Below, in pieces: positions 26,618-33,981 of a stretch of 64,000 bases of DNA. Position numbers and translations under genes: made by a program. The notes beneath the pieces were generated by a model. It was not told the origin of the DNA, did not search any database, and saw only the letters and a program-made list of their open reading frames with translations. Position 1 is the first letter of the stretch. Each line of letters begins with the position of its first letter. The stretch covers positions 1 through 64,000 of the forward strand of contig NZ_FNUR01000004.1 in NCBI RefSeq assembly GCF_900108105.1, read 5' to 3'. This DNA is from Butyrivibrio sp. Su6 (GTDB taxonomy: Bacteria > Bacillota > Clostridia > Lachnospirales > Lachnospiraceae).

Positions 26618-27520
26618 TCAGTTATTTCCATCTTTCTTCTTCACGGGGATCCAGATTGCACTGTGATAATCCTTATCCGTCATTTCGCCATTTACGCAGT
26701 CATACCATTCTGCAGATGCATTCCCGCAAAGTTCATAGTCCGGATTACCCGGAAGCCACTCATTGAAAATCTGTGTATTCAGGCTCTGCAGCGCCTCAGG
26801 GATAGGGCCGATGCAGTCAAATACTGCCCAGTCACCCATCGGAAACTCATAGACCACCATTCCTTCAGGAACTTCCCCTCCGGCATACTTCCCAGCCACA
26901 AGATACCTAAACTTTCCCTCTCCGATATCATCGATGCAGACTCCATACTCTCCAATGCAGTTCTCTACGATAGCCTTCTCATAAGGATTGGCCGGAGCAT
27001 TCCCGGCATAAACATTTGCTGCATACTTCTTGCAAATCTCGTCCCAGAACTTTGGAATCTCCTGATAAGCAGTATCATTATCAAATATCTTTTGAAAACC
27101 GATAACCTTAAACTGGAACATTTTTTTAATTTTACAATTTATTTGATTGCCTCCTTGAACCTGTAGTTTTACAGTCAGTGGAAGGAACGTCCTCACAGCC
27201 GCCCCATCACGGACCTGTGATGGTGTTACACCGTGAAAGCGAGAAAATGCCTTTGTGAAGCTCTCAGGCGTCTCATAGCAATAAGCGTATGCAATATCGA
27301 TTACCTTATCATCCGTATTCTTCAGATCCAATGCTGCCTGATACAGCCTGCGGTTTCTGATATACTCCCCGATTCCGTATCCGGTCATCAAGGAGAATCC
27401 CTTCTGAAGAAAGAACGGAGAAATATACACCTGATCTGCCACATCCTGCGCACTGATGTTGTCTTTCAGATGTTCTTCCATATAATCAATTGCTGTGCGA
27501 ATGCTGGTAAGCCACTCCAT
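26618..27520 (-). CDS. AraC family regulator with GyrI-like effector domain
   Basis: 300 aa from ATG 27520 (RBS GGAGATTGTATAAG). N-terminal AraC double helix-turn-helix: ISAQDVADQVYISPFFLQKGFSLMTG and VIDIAYAYCYETPESFTKAFSRFHGVTPSQVRDG. The C-terminal half (about 120-300) resembles GyrI/BmrR small-molecule binding domains (YLVAGKYAGGEVPEGMVVYEFP). Such proteins usually sense drugs or aromatic compounds. Target genes are not evident. Confidence 0.9.
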   Translation of the reverse strand: MEWLTSIRTAIDYMEEHLKDNISAQDVADQVYISPFFLQKGFSLMTGYGIGEYIRNRRLYQAALDLKNTDDKVIDIAYAYCYETPESFTKAFSRFHGVTPSQVRDGAAVRTFLPLTVKLQVQGGNQINCKIKKMFQFKVIGFQKIFDNDTAYQEIPKFWDEICKKYAANVYAGNAPANPYEKAIVENCIGEYGVCIDDIGEGKFRYLVAGKYAGGEVPEGMVVYEFPMGDWAVFDCIGPIPEALQSLNTQIFNEWLPGNPDYELCGNASAEWYDCVNGEMTDKDYHSAIWIPVKKKDGNN

Positions 27521-27649
27521 CTTATACAATCTCCTACTCCGTTCCGGCCGTTGCTAAACATACACCAACGACTCGAAACAGCCTTTCCTTTACCCTGACA
27601 CGATTAGTATATCTGGTCAGTAAGTACTCATCCTGTCATTTTCTGTTCA

Positions 27650-27691
27650 AATCTGTCCTATTTTCAGTCCGATTAACTTAAAATTGCTGAT
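27650..27691 (-). repeat. 42-bp repeat shared with the hydrolase remnant
   Basis: Identical over 42 bp to 41140-41181. On the minus strand in the hydrolase frame it reads SNFKLIGLKIGQI. Here it overlaps the 3' end of the GNAT gene at 27678 (QRNQQF-stop) and its downstream sequence. Confidence 0.85.
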
Positions 27692-28238
27692 TTCTTTGTG
27701 CCAAATAGAAACGGTATAGCTTTTCTTTTGCATCATTAATATCTCTGTACATTTTTTTCTCTGTCAGCGAAAAGCCTACTCTTTCTATCGTTTTCCAAGA
27801 TGGAAGATTGTCCTCACGGATAGTGGCAATTATCTCATTTTCATCATAATGCTCAAAGAAATAACAAACATACGCCTTTATTGCTTCTGAAGCGTATCCA
27901 TTATTTCGAAAATCTGCTCCGATAAAATAAGTAATGCCCACTTTCTCCAAATCTTCATAAAATGTACATCCGACAGCTCCGGCAGGCGAACCTGTTATTT
28001 TATCTTCAATCACATAAGCAAGATAATTCTTTCGAGGATCGTCCTCTCGCGCCAGATTTTGTGCTTCTATAATCCAGTCATCCATCCAGTAACTGCAATC
28101 TTTGCCAAAGCCTACATCATTCAAGCTACCATCCAAAGCCATATGAATAAACGCCTCTCCATCCGGCAGTTCTATATCTCTAATTATCAATCTATCAGTT
28201 TCTATTACCTTGCCGATCACTGAATTTCCTATTCTCAT
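27678..28238 (-). CDS. GNAT acetyltransferase (RimJ/RimL-like)
   Basis: 186 aa from ATG 28238 (RBS AGGGAGGATGTTGCA). IETDRLIIRDIELPDGEAFI, the acetyl-CoA motif ADFRNNGYASEAIKAYV and NLPSWKTIERVGFSLTEKKMY are typical of RimJ/RimL-like enzymes. A 3' remnant of a sister gene lies at 39471-39536 and a 16-bp piece of the 5' end lies at 41183-41199, so this gene has existed in several copies. Its last codons coincide with a 42-bp block found in a hydrolase remnant. Confidence 0.9.
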   Translation of the reverse strand: MRIGNSVIGKVIETDRLIIRDIELPDGEAFIHMALDGSLNDVGFGKDCSYWMDDWIIEAQNLAREDDPRKNYLAYVIEDKITGSPAGAVGCTFYEDLEKVGITYFIGADFRNNGYASEAIKAYVCYFFEHYDENEIIATIREDNLPSWKTIERVGFSLTEKKMYRDINDAKEKLYRFYLAQRNQQF

Positions 28239-28246
28239 TGCAACAT

Positions 28247-28488
28247 CCTCCCTGATCATTCAAACTAATCAATTATTTTATTTGGCCATTTGCAAATCCC
28301 CACTTCAAGAGCTCTTTCTTCCTTCAAATGAAAATCCGCATATTTACAATACCAGCAGCCTTTTAAACTTGGAATCGCATCATCTCTTGGGGTGTATGCA
28401 GGGCAGATATCTTCTGGCCACACACTTCCGTCTCTCTTGGGAATATCGTAATTGTTTGATTTATTATCCATTAAAAGTAACTCTCCTT
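28247..28488 (-). repeat. duplicated 242-bp cassette, copy A
   Basis: Nearly identical to 44533-44774 and of equal length. It carries the RBS and coding region of a 68-aa Cys-containing protein and ends with the RBS (CAGGGAGG) of the next GNAT gene. Similarity stops sharply after CTCTCCTT on the plus strand at 28488. Confidence 0.85.
28265..28471 (-). CDS. small cysteine-containing protein, 68 aa, copy A
   Basis: Starts MDNKSNNYDIPKRDGSVWPE at ATG 28471 with RBS AAGGAGAGTTACTTTTA; a longer in-frame start at 28534 lies in the truncated GyrI-like gene and is less likely. Cys residues: ICPAY, GCWYCKYADF and ICKWP, four in all, which suggests a metal site. The copy at 44551-44757 differs at only two visible residues (D/E at 14 and 30). 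Function unknown; both copies sit directly upstream of a GNAT gene. Confidence 0.8.
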   Translation of the reverse strand: MDNKSNNYDIPKRDGSVWPEDICPAYTPRDDAIPSLKGCWYCKYADFHLKEERALEVGICKWPNKIID

Positions 28489-28814
28489 CCTGATCGGATG
28501 ACGGATATCCACTTGAAATCTTCTTTATGAGCATAGTCGATACCGATTACTCCATTCTGCCACCAAAAACCTTCCAATGGCGGAACTACATAATCAAAAT
28601 ATCCGTCAATCTGATGATCACCTTTTTTACTCATCTTGATCGTAAATGCGATTCCATACAAAAGACCTATAGCCTGTTTATATTCGCCATCTTCATCATT
28701 TGGATTCCCACTGCCCCTAACCGCGATATAATTCATTTTCGGAACAGTAACGATAGATGGTGTGCCCTTCGGCATATAGAATTCTTTGTATTCCTTCTTG
28801 TAATCAAACGTCAT
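28464..28814 (-). pseudogene. truncated GyrI-like small-molecule binding protein
   Basis: The frame from ATG 28814 gives MTFDYKKEYKEFYMPKGTPS, VTVPKMNYIAVRGSGNPNDEDGEYKQA and ISVIRSGRRVTFNG. GyrI-like proteins of this type are about 200 aa; this one stops after about 116, where the sequence meets the duplicated 242-bp cassette (28488). The C-terminal half has therefore been replaced by the cassette. Confidence 0.75.
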
Positions 28815-28842
28815 ACCCTTTTTCTCCACTTCGTTTCGGTCG

Positions 28843-28875
28843 GTGCTAAACGATCGTCCACCGGACGATCAGCAC
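28843..28875 (-). other. strong hairpin between permease and GyrI-like genes
   Basis: GTGCT / AGCAC enclosing GATCGTCC / GGACGATC with a 3-nt loop. On the minus strand it follows TTGACGGAGGGG and precedes the GyrI-like start by about 30 bp. There is no U-run downstream, so it is not a standard terminator; it may be a leader structure. Confidence 0.5.
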
Positions 28876-28914
28876 CCCTCCGTCAAGTCTTTTTTTCATC
28901 TCAATTTTTTCCCC

Positions 28915-29670
28915 TTATATCGTATCTCTCTTTGTGAATACGAACGTTCCCATGACAGAGTATAATATCAGCCCTATCACAATAACCACGATTATATTCA
29001 CATAGGAAACAGATACTCCGCTAATTCCAAGGTCTTCAGTCTTAGTCACAATAAAGTTCCTTGAAAGACCATATTTATCCATAAAGCCCGCAAGGGCCGG
29101 GATCCTGGACACGAGCTTTGTTTCAAGAAAACTAATAAGCATTCCGTGAAGATTTGCTGAACCAAAGATAGTAATAATGGTTGGTATGATGGTATTTCTG
29201 GTAATTTCATAAAGAGCCATCATAGCGATGCCAAATACTGTATGAAGCATCACTTCGAATGTTATGAAGCTTATAAGTGAGCCAATACGGCCAAAGTAAA
29301 TACCCGGTGCCCAGAAAAGACTTCCAAACCATGATGCAACAAGTTCCCCCAGAAACATAAAAAGGGAGTACAGAAACACCACCGGGATCTTAGCCAAAAA
29401 AATGTTCTTCTTCCCGCTGCGGGTCGTCAGAAGGTTTTTCAAAAATCCGCTCTTTCTCTCTTCTTCTGAAAAAACAATTGCGAATACACCTACCATGATC
29501 AGAACGTATCCGGAAGATGCAAAGCTTGCATAGAACTCTCCGAAGGTTGAAGCAGACTCGGTTTCCATTCCTGCCAGAAGTCCGGTCAAAATTACAGTGG
29601 TTAAAAGCATCACATAAAAAACTCTTGTTTTAAATAATCTGTATAGGTTCATTTTTATAAGATTTAGCAT
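28915..29670 (-). CDS. ABC-2 type transporter permease
   Basis: 251 aa with six membrane segments: MNLYRLFKTRVFYVMLLTTV at the start, then paired helices to the C-terminal GLILYSVMGTFVFTKRD. Such permeases work with the adjacent ATPase (30386, coding regions overlap by 7 bp) in exporters related to bacitracin and lantibiotic immunity transporters. No peptide gene is visible nearby. Confidence 0.85.
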   Translation of the reverse strand: MLNLIKMNLYRLFKTRVFYVMLLTTVILTGLLAGMETESASTFGEFYASFASSGYVLIMVGVFAIVFSEEERKSGFLKNLLTTRSGKKNIFLAKIPVVFLYSLFMFLGELVASWFGSLFWAPGIYFGRIGSLISFITFEVMLHTVFGIAMMALYEITRNTIIPTIITIFGSANLHGMLISFLETKLVSRIPALAGFMDKYGLSRNFIVTKTEDLGISGVSVSYVNIIVVIVIGLILYSVMGTFVFTKRDTI

Positions 29671-30386
29671 GCCTTCTGTCCTTTCCTGATAATATCCAAA
29701 TAGAATTCTTCGAGAGAATCAGCCTCGCCAATATAGCTGTTCTTTAACTCCTCAGCAGTTACCTCTGTTAAAAGCTTTCCTTCTGAAATGATGCCAAATA
29801 CCGTCGCAACCTTCTGAAGTTCTCCAAGTATATGGCTTGATATCATAATCGTCATGTTCTTTTCTTCATTAAGCCTCTTTATAAGCTCTCTCATCTCGAT
29901 TATTCCCTGGGGGTCAAGTCCATTAATGGGTTCATCCAGTATGAGAAACTCAGGGTTTCCCAGTAGAGCCATGCCAATTCCAAGCCTCTGCTTCATGCCC
30001 AGGGAAAACTTTCCTGCCTTCTTTTTGGGTTCTCTTGACAATCCTACAAAATCAAGAATGTCCAGTATCTCTTTCTGGTCATGTAATCCCATTGAAATTG
30101 CTCTAAGTTTCATGTTGTCAAAAGCATTGAGATACCCGTATATTCCCGGACTCTCAATAAGACATCCGACCTTTGTAAGGTAATTATCGCCTGCAGCAAC
30201 TTCAATCTCTCCACTGGTCGGAGTTGCGAATCCGACCAGCATCTTCATAAGTGTTGTTTTTCCTGCTCCGTTGGGACCAATGAGACCGTAAATCTCACCT
30301 CTGTCAATGTGAATATTCATATCCTTAACAGCCTCAAAGGAACCGTATTGTTTAGTCAGATTTTTTGTTTCCAGATAACTTCTCAT
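29664..30386 (-). CDS. ABC transporter ATP-binding protein (BcrA-like)
   Basis: 240 aa from ATG 30386 (RBS GAAAGGAAGGAACAAA). Walker A GPNGAGKTT, signature FSLGMKQRLGIG and Walker B FLILDEPINGLDPQG are intact. C-terminal features fit the peptide-antibiotic resistance exporters. It pairs with the ABC-2 permease. Element E6 lies about 65 bp upstream and separates the pair from the PadR operon. Confidence 0.92.
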   Translation of the reverse strand: MRSYLETKNLTKQYGSFEAVKDMNIHIDRGEIYGLIGPNGAGKTTLMKMLVGFATPTSGEIEVAAGDNYLTKVGCLIESPGIYGYLNAFDNMKLRAISMGLHDQKEILDILDFVGLSREPKKKAGKFSLGMKQRLGIGMALLGNPEFLILDEPINGLDPQGIIEMRELIKRLNEEKNMTIMISSHILGELQKVATVFGIISEGKLLTEVTAEELKNSYIGEADSLEEFYLDIIRKGQKAC

Positions 30387-30450
30387 TTTGTTCCTTCCTT
30401 TCTCTGCGAAAACAGTCATTTCTTCATATGCCTACTCTAACACGCAAAGA

Positions 30451-30499
30451 AAAACAGGCCTTAGCGTACACCGCATTAGGCCTGTTTTACACTGAATTC
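30451..30499 (-). terminator. conserved hairpin element E6 (terminator-like)
   Basis: Arms AAAACAGGCCT / AGGCCTGTTTT, extended by GCG / CGC around the loop TACAC, tail ACACTGAATTC. It adjoins the stop of the 77-codon ORF at 30501. Confidence 0.8.
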
Positions 30500-30500
30500 A

Positions 30501-30734
30501 CTAATTCCGCGAGAATAGCATATCCGCTGTCTTTTCCAGTTCGCGTCTTTCCTGCGTATCATCGTATGATTTTTCCCTGTCATCAATGCCCTTAACCACA
30601 TCTATAGAAAAGAGTCCGTCTTTATTGCAGTAGAAAAAGATTTTCTTTATCCCGGAAACTTTAAAATCTGCCTCCTCATCAGTACATTTAAAACATCTAA
30701 TGTAATGATATATCGGAGCTTTCATTTTAACCAT
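30501..30734 (-). CDS. hypothetical protein, 77 aa or less, possibly 5'-frameshifted
   Basis: Contains MKAPIYHYIRCFKC, a CNKDGLFSIDV segment and an acidic C-terminus; function unknown. No clear RBS precedes ATG 30734. Immediately upstream a short frame MRQYVKFFSRSTLLSVDG (30735-30784 region) with AAAAGG before its ATG ends in a stop overlapping this start, and could be the real N-terminus separated by one frameshift. It directly follows the padR gene. Confidence 0.5.
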   Translation of the reverse strand: MVKMKAPIYHYIRCFKCTDEEADFKVSGIKKIFFYCNKDGLFSIDVVKGIDDREKSYDDTQERRELEKTADMLFSRN

Positions 30735-30791
30735 CTACGGAAAGTAGAGTACTGCGGCTAAAAAATTTCACATACTGCCTCATAATCCTTT

Positions 30792-31328
30792 TCATGCCAG
30801 AACCTTTCTTGCTTTGTTGCACCATTTCAAATATGCCTCATAGGTTTCTATTCCAAACAGTATCGTAAGATAGAAATAAACATGATCCTCTTCATCAAGT
30901 GCTTTTTCAATATTAGCCTTATATACCTGTAATACCTTAAGGTCAGCCTTTATCTGTTCTTCAAAGACTTCTATATTCCTAAGTGCTATCTCTTTACTTT
31001 CAACCCCTCCGAAAAACAGTTTCATCAAAGTCTCATATTTAAGATCGTTGCTTGCCTTCTCGTCTCTTACCCATGCTCTGAGTATTTCTTTTCCCTGACC
31101 GGTAATGCTGTAAATGATCTTCTCCCGGCCGCCACTGTCATTACCCTTAAGGCGCCTTACGCTGCCCTGTTTTTCCAGTTCCGCAAGAGCGGGATAAATG
31201 CTACCAAAGCTTCCCTTCCAGAAGAACCTTATACTTCCGTCGATCTGTTTTTTTATATCATATCCGGTCAGATCATCATGGGATAACAAGCCCAGAATCA
31301 CCATGTCTATCTTTCTGTCTTTGGCCAT
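30792..31328 (-). CDS. PadR family transcriptional regulator
   Basis: 178 aa from ATG 31328 (RBS TTGGAGGTGG). The winged helix is clear: MVILGLLSHDDLTGYDIKKQ, FWKGSFGSIYPALAELEKQG, IYSITGQGKEILRAWV; the C-terminal part is Vir_act_alpha-like. The start codon overlaps the end of the NapH-like gene, so both are one operon. AT-rich inverted repeats at 32075-32108 in front of the operon are its likely binding site. Confidence 0.92.
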   Translation of the reverse strand: MAKDRKIDMVILGLLSHDDLTGYDIKKQIDGSIRFFWKGSFGSIYPALAELEKQGSVRRLKGNDSGGREKIIYSITGQGKEILRAWVRDEKASNDLKYETLMKLFFGGVESKEIALRNIEVFEEQIKADLKVLQVYKANIEKALDEEDHVYFYLTILFGIETYEAYLKWCNKARKVLA

Positions 31329-32059
31329 TATTTCCACCTCCAACAGTATTTTAGAACTTTTTTCGGACATTCATCAACACAAGCTCCGCACAATATGCAC
31401 TCGGTGCACTTTGAACTGCTGCCTTCCTTTGCCATATGTGCGACGTCAAGCCCCATTGGACATGCCTTTGAACACCTGTTACATGAAATACAGTCCGCTG
31501 CAGATGCTTCAACATGAAGCTGGGGGACATGAAGAAAACGACCTATGCTGCTCCCAATCACCATAAATGGCGCCATCCAGCAAAGATAATGGCATGTTGC
31601 TCTCCTTCCATGTATCAGTGACGGAAGAACCAATATCAGAAGTACTCCGTAATAGATAATATAGTTATGTATTTCTGTCACTGAAATACCGTGATCTGTC
31701 ATGAAAAACGGATCTATGGTTACATGGTTTTTCCCGAGGATGAAAGTCACAACTATAGCGGAGATCCACAGTATCCAGATAACGTATTTAATCTTATTCC
31801 TCCAGCCCTGCTTCGCGGACTTATCATTGCATCTTGCTACACATTCCTGTAGCCCTCCTGCAGGACAGAGATATCCGCAAAAGGCACGTCCAAAGAACAC
31901 CGAAAAAATAAGCAAGCTCATAAAGACTATAAAGCTTCCGTTCATGATATGTTCTGATGCTGCCATGATTATCAGGTATGGTGAAAAATACCACGCTGTT
32001 ATTGGAAACAGCAGGAATGATATGAAAATAATCGTTCTTCTTATTGTCTGACGCTTCAT
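31328..32059 (-). CDS. NapH-like membrane 4Fe-4S protein
   Basis: 243 aa from ATG 32059 (RBS GAAGGAGTGTTCA). Five membrane segments; after the first pair comes FGRAFCGYLCPAGGLQEC, typical of NapH/CcoG-type proteins, and the C-terminus has two 4Fe-4S clusters: CISCNRCSKACPMG and CTECILCGACVDECPKK. It probably moves electrons at the membrane; the partner is unknown. It is co-transcribed with padR. Confidence 0.88.
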   Translation of the reverse strand: MKRQTIRRTIIFISFLLFPITAWYFSPYLIIMAASEHIMNGSFIVFMSLLIFSVFFGRAFCGYLCPAGGLQECVARCNDKSAKQGWRNKIKYVIWILWISAIVVTFILGKNHVTIDPFFMTDHGISVTEIHNYIIYYGVLLILVLPSLIHGRRATCHYLCWMAPFMVIGSSIGRFLHVPQLHVEASAADCISCNRCSKACPMGLDVAHMAKEGSSSKCTECILCGACVDECPKKVLKYCWRWK

Positions 32060-32074
32060 TGAACACTCCTTCAC

Positions 32075-32133
32075 ATATATCAATTAGATATATCATTTTG
32101 ATATATATTATACCTCAGAATACTTCATGTCAA
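32075..32133 (-). promoter_or_regulatory. promoter and PadR operator
   Basis: Minus-strand TTGACA (32133-32128) and TATAAT (32112-32107), spacer 15 bp (a TAATAT at 17 bp is also present). Just downstream is the perfect repeat ATATATC-N5-GATATAT (32075-32093) and a further GATATATAT half site (32100-32108). The place fits repression by the PadR protein encoded in the operon. Confidence 0.6.
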
Positions 32134-32701
32134 CAGATGTTTTTTCAATGGTATTAAGCTCCTTATAGTATTCCAAAAACTCCGGAGTTTTTGACCAGTA
32201 TTTTATTCCCCAGTTCTCGAAGTTCCACTCTTCCATATAATCATTGCACTCATAATCAATATAGAAAAGCTCTCCATCATGAACAACAAAATTCGTCGGG
32301 AAATAATCAATATTGGTCTTTGCAGGATATAGGAGTTCACACATTGCTTTTACCTGTCTTATATAATCAGGGTCCATCTGATCTCTGGCAACAAGCTCAT
32401 AGATAGTCTCACCGTCTATGTATTCCTTTACAATGCGTTCTTTATCAATGTCAGCATCAATTATTTTGGGCATTCTGATTCCAATCGCCGTCAGTCTTCT
32501 GTAATCATTTATTTCAGACTGGATCTTGTCACCAAACTGGTAATATGCACAAGGCTCGTGGTGTATCTGTTTTAAGACATACTCCTTACCATCCTTTACT
32601 GCCAGGTATGAATATCCTCCCTTACCCTTGCCAAGGAGCTGCTTAATTTTATAGCTGACTCCATTAACGCTATATGCTTCTCCATGACCTGTTTCAAACA
32701 T
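32108..32701 (-). CDS. protein kinase-like / phosphotransferase fold protein
   Basis: 197 aa. KIKQLLGKGKGGYSYLAVKDGKEYVLKQIHHE is a Gly-rich loop with catalytic Lys; IVKEYIDGETIYELV is the hinge; IDYFPTNFVVHDGELFYIDYECND replaces the usual HxDxxxxN...DFD with DYFPTN and DYE. It is shorter than true kinases, so activity is uncertain. RBS GGAAGGGAGTC. Its stop lies among the promoter elements of the NapH-padR operon. Confidence 0.75.
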   Translation of the reverse strand: MFETGHGEAYSVNGVSYKIKQLLGKGKGGYSYLAVKDGKEYVLKQIHHEPCAYYQFGDKIQSEINDYRRLTAIGIRMPKIIDADIDKERIVKEYIDGETIYELVARDQMDPDYIRQVKAMCELLYPAKTNIDYFPTNFVVHDGELFYIDYECNDYMEEWNFENWGIKYWSKTPEFLEYYKELNTIEKTSVDMKYSEV

Positions 32702-32724
32702 AAGACTCCCTTCCCTCTGTCATC

Positions 32725-32850
32725 AATCAAACAGCTTCAATAACAGTTTTCATAAACATGTTCTGACCGATAAGCATTCCGTCCTGTTCTGCGATAGAAT
32801 GACTCTCTTACAAGATTTTCAACATCTCTATAATCTTTCTGTTTTGTTCG
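32725..32850 (-). pseudogene. degraded copy of the YhbS-like GNAT gene
   Basis: On the minus strand one frame reads KDYRDVENLVRESF and another reads EQDGMLIGQNMFMKTVIEA; both match the intact gene at 19321-19944 (KDYREVENLVRESF and EQDGKLIGQNMFMKTVIEA). The segment between them and most of the C-terminus are deleted, while the 3' end TTTGATTGATGA is retained. It is a decayed paralogue. Confidence 0.75.
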
Positions 32851-32960
32851 CGAGGCTATATGAACCGTAACAAGAATCATGAGAAAACTAAAGAAACGCT
32901 TGGTGACATGTATGACACGATTAGTATCATCTGCATAAACAAGCCTATCACACAATAAAA

Positions 32961-33012
32961 ATAAGGTCGTCATCTACACGGATAACGACCTAAAAATCAC
33001 TGATATTATATT
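32961..33012 (-). terminator. conserved hairpin element E7 (divergent)
   Basis: Arms AGGTCGT / ACGACCT with ATC / GAT near the loop CTACACG, tail AATCACTGATATT. On the minus strand the stem is followed by TATTTTTATTG. It lies about 100 bp after the AraC stop; the bases 33013-33108 hold no recognisable feature. Confidence 0.6.
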
Positions 33013-33108
33013 TCTTGATTTCTCACTCTGTTGGAAGTGAGAGTGCTTTTTCATTAAACTCCATCACTGTGACATAGTTACAATATCATCCAAGCTGAGA
33101 ACAGTATG

Positions 33109-33981
33109 TCATGTTCCTGATTTCAACGGAAAACAGATATCTATCTCCATGTATCCATCTTCCCTCATATCCCTATACACATCAAAGATAGGCCTCTCAT
33201 CAAGCTCGTTACCGGTCCTTGAAAGCCATCTGCAGAATATCTCCTGGTACACCATATAGAGAAACTTTGGAAATCCCTTAAAATGATAAACTGCGTATTT
33301 TCCGCCATCAACTGAATGAGTAAGGATATCCGGATTCTCTTTTACCAGAGGGTTGTCAGCAGAAACAGTCTGACAAAGCTCATACATGCAGTTATTCTCA
33401 TCGGTTATAGAGGGATCATCTATGGTGCATTCTATATACGTTGTACTCTCATCTGCCAGATGCCGATACTTATCAATGAACTCGCACCACGCATTAGGAA
33501 AATCGTGATAATTCCCCCGCTTCCTTTCATAAATAACAGTAAAATCCGCTAGGTATTCCACGGTGATCTGCTTTTCTGCCTTAGCCAGATCGTCCAACGT
33601 AAGTCCATGAGAAAAAGAGCTTTCTTCTACCATCTGCTCACTGTTTTTCCGAAAGCTTGCCGGCGATACTCCAAGATGCTTTTTGAAGGCAGTAGCAAAA
33701 TTAGACGAGGAATATCCATAATCCTCGCCAATCTGCGTAATGCTCTTATCTTTTTCAACCTTCAGGCGCCATGCGCTTCTCTCAAGGCGAATCCTTTTGA
33801 TGAACTGATACAGCGCCTCATCCGTATCTTCCTTGAACATACGGGTGAGGTGGTATCTGGAATAAGCGCAATGTCTTGCCACATCATCAACAGTAATGTC
33901 ATCATCTATGTGGTCAAAGATATATGTGATCGCCTTATTGATCACTTCGCTCCTTATTGTAGAGCTTTCTCTGGTTTCCAC
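33109..33981 (-). CDS. AraC family regulator with GyrI-like domain
   Basis: About 290 aa if it starts at GTG 33981 (GAGGAAGGAAAACC upstream); another candidate is GTG 33945 after AAGGAGCGAA. The longest frame, from 34077, would run 124 bp into the MATE gene. AraC region: ITVDDVARHCAYSRYHLTRMFKEDTDEAL and ITQIGEDYGYSSSNFATAFKKHLGVSPASFR. The C-terminal half (YLADFTVIYERKRGNYHDFP onward) is GyrI-like and probably binds a ligand. It overlaps the 3' end of the MATE gene, suggesting co-expression. Confidence 0.85.
   Translation of the reverse strand: METRESSTIRSEVINKAITYIFDHIDDDITVDDVARHCAYSRYHLTRMFKEDTDEALYQFIKRIRLERSAWRLKVEKDKSITQIGEDYGYSSSNFATAFKKHLGVSPASFRKNSEQMVEESSFSHGLTLDDLAKAEKQITVEYLADFTVIYERKRGNYHDFPNAWCEFIDKYRHLADESTTYIECTIDDPSITDENNCMYELCQTVSADNPLVKENPDILTHSVDGGKYAVYHFKGFPKFLYMVYQEIFCRWLSRTGNELDERPIFDVYRDMREDGYMEIDICFPLKSGT

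Noticed and set aside
28880-28910. 17-codon ORF starting MKKRLDGG before the GyrI-like gene
   Set aside because: No ribosome binding site and it runs through the hairpin at 28843-28875; too weak to call a leader peptide.
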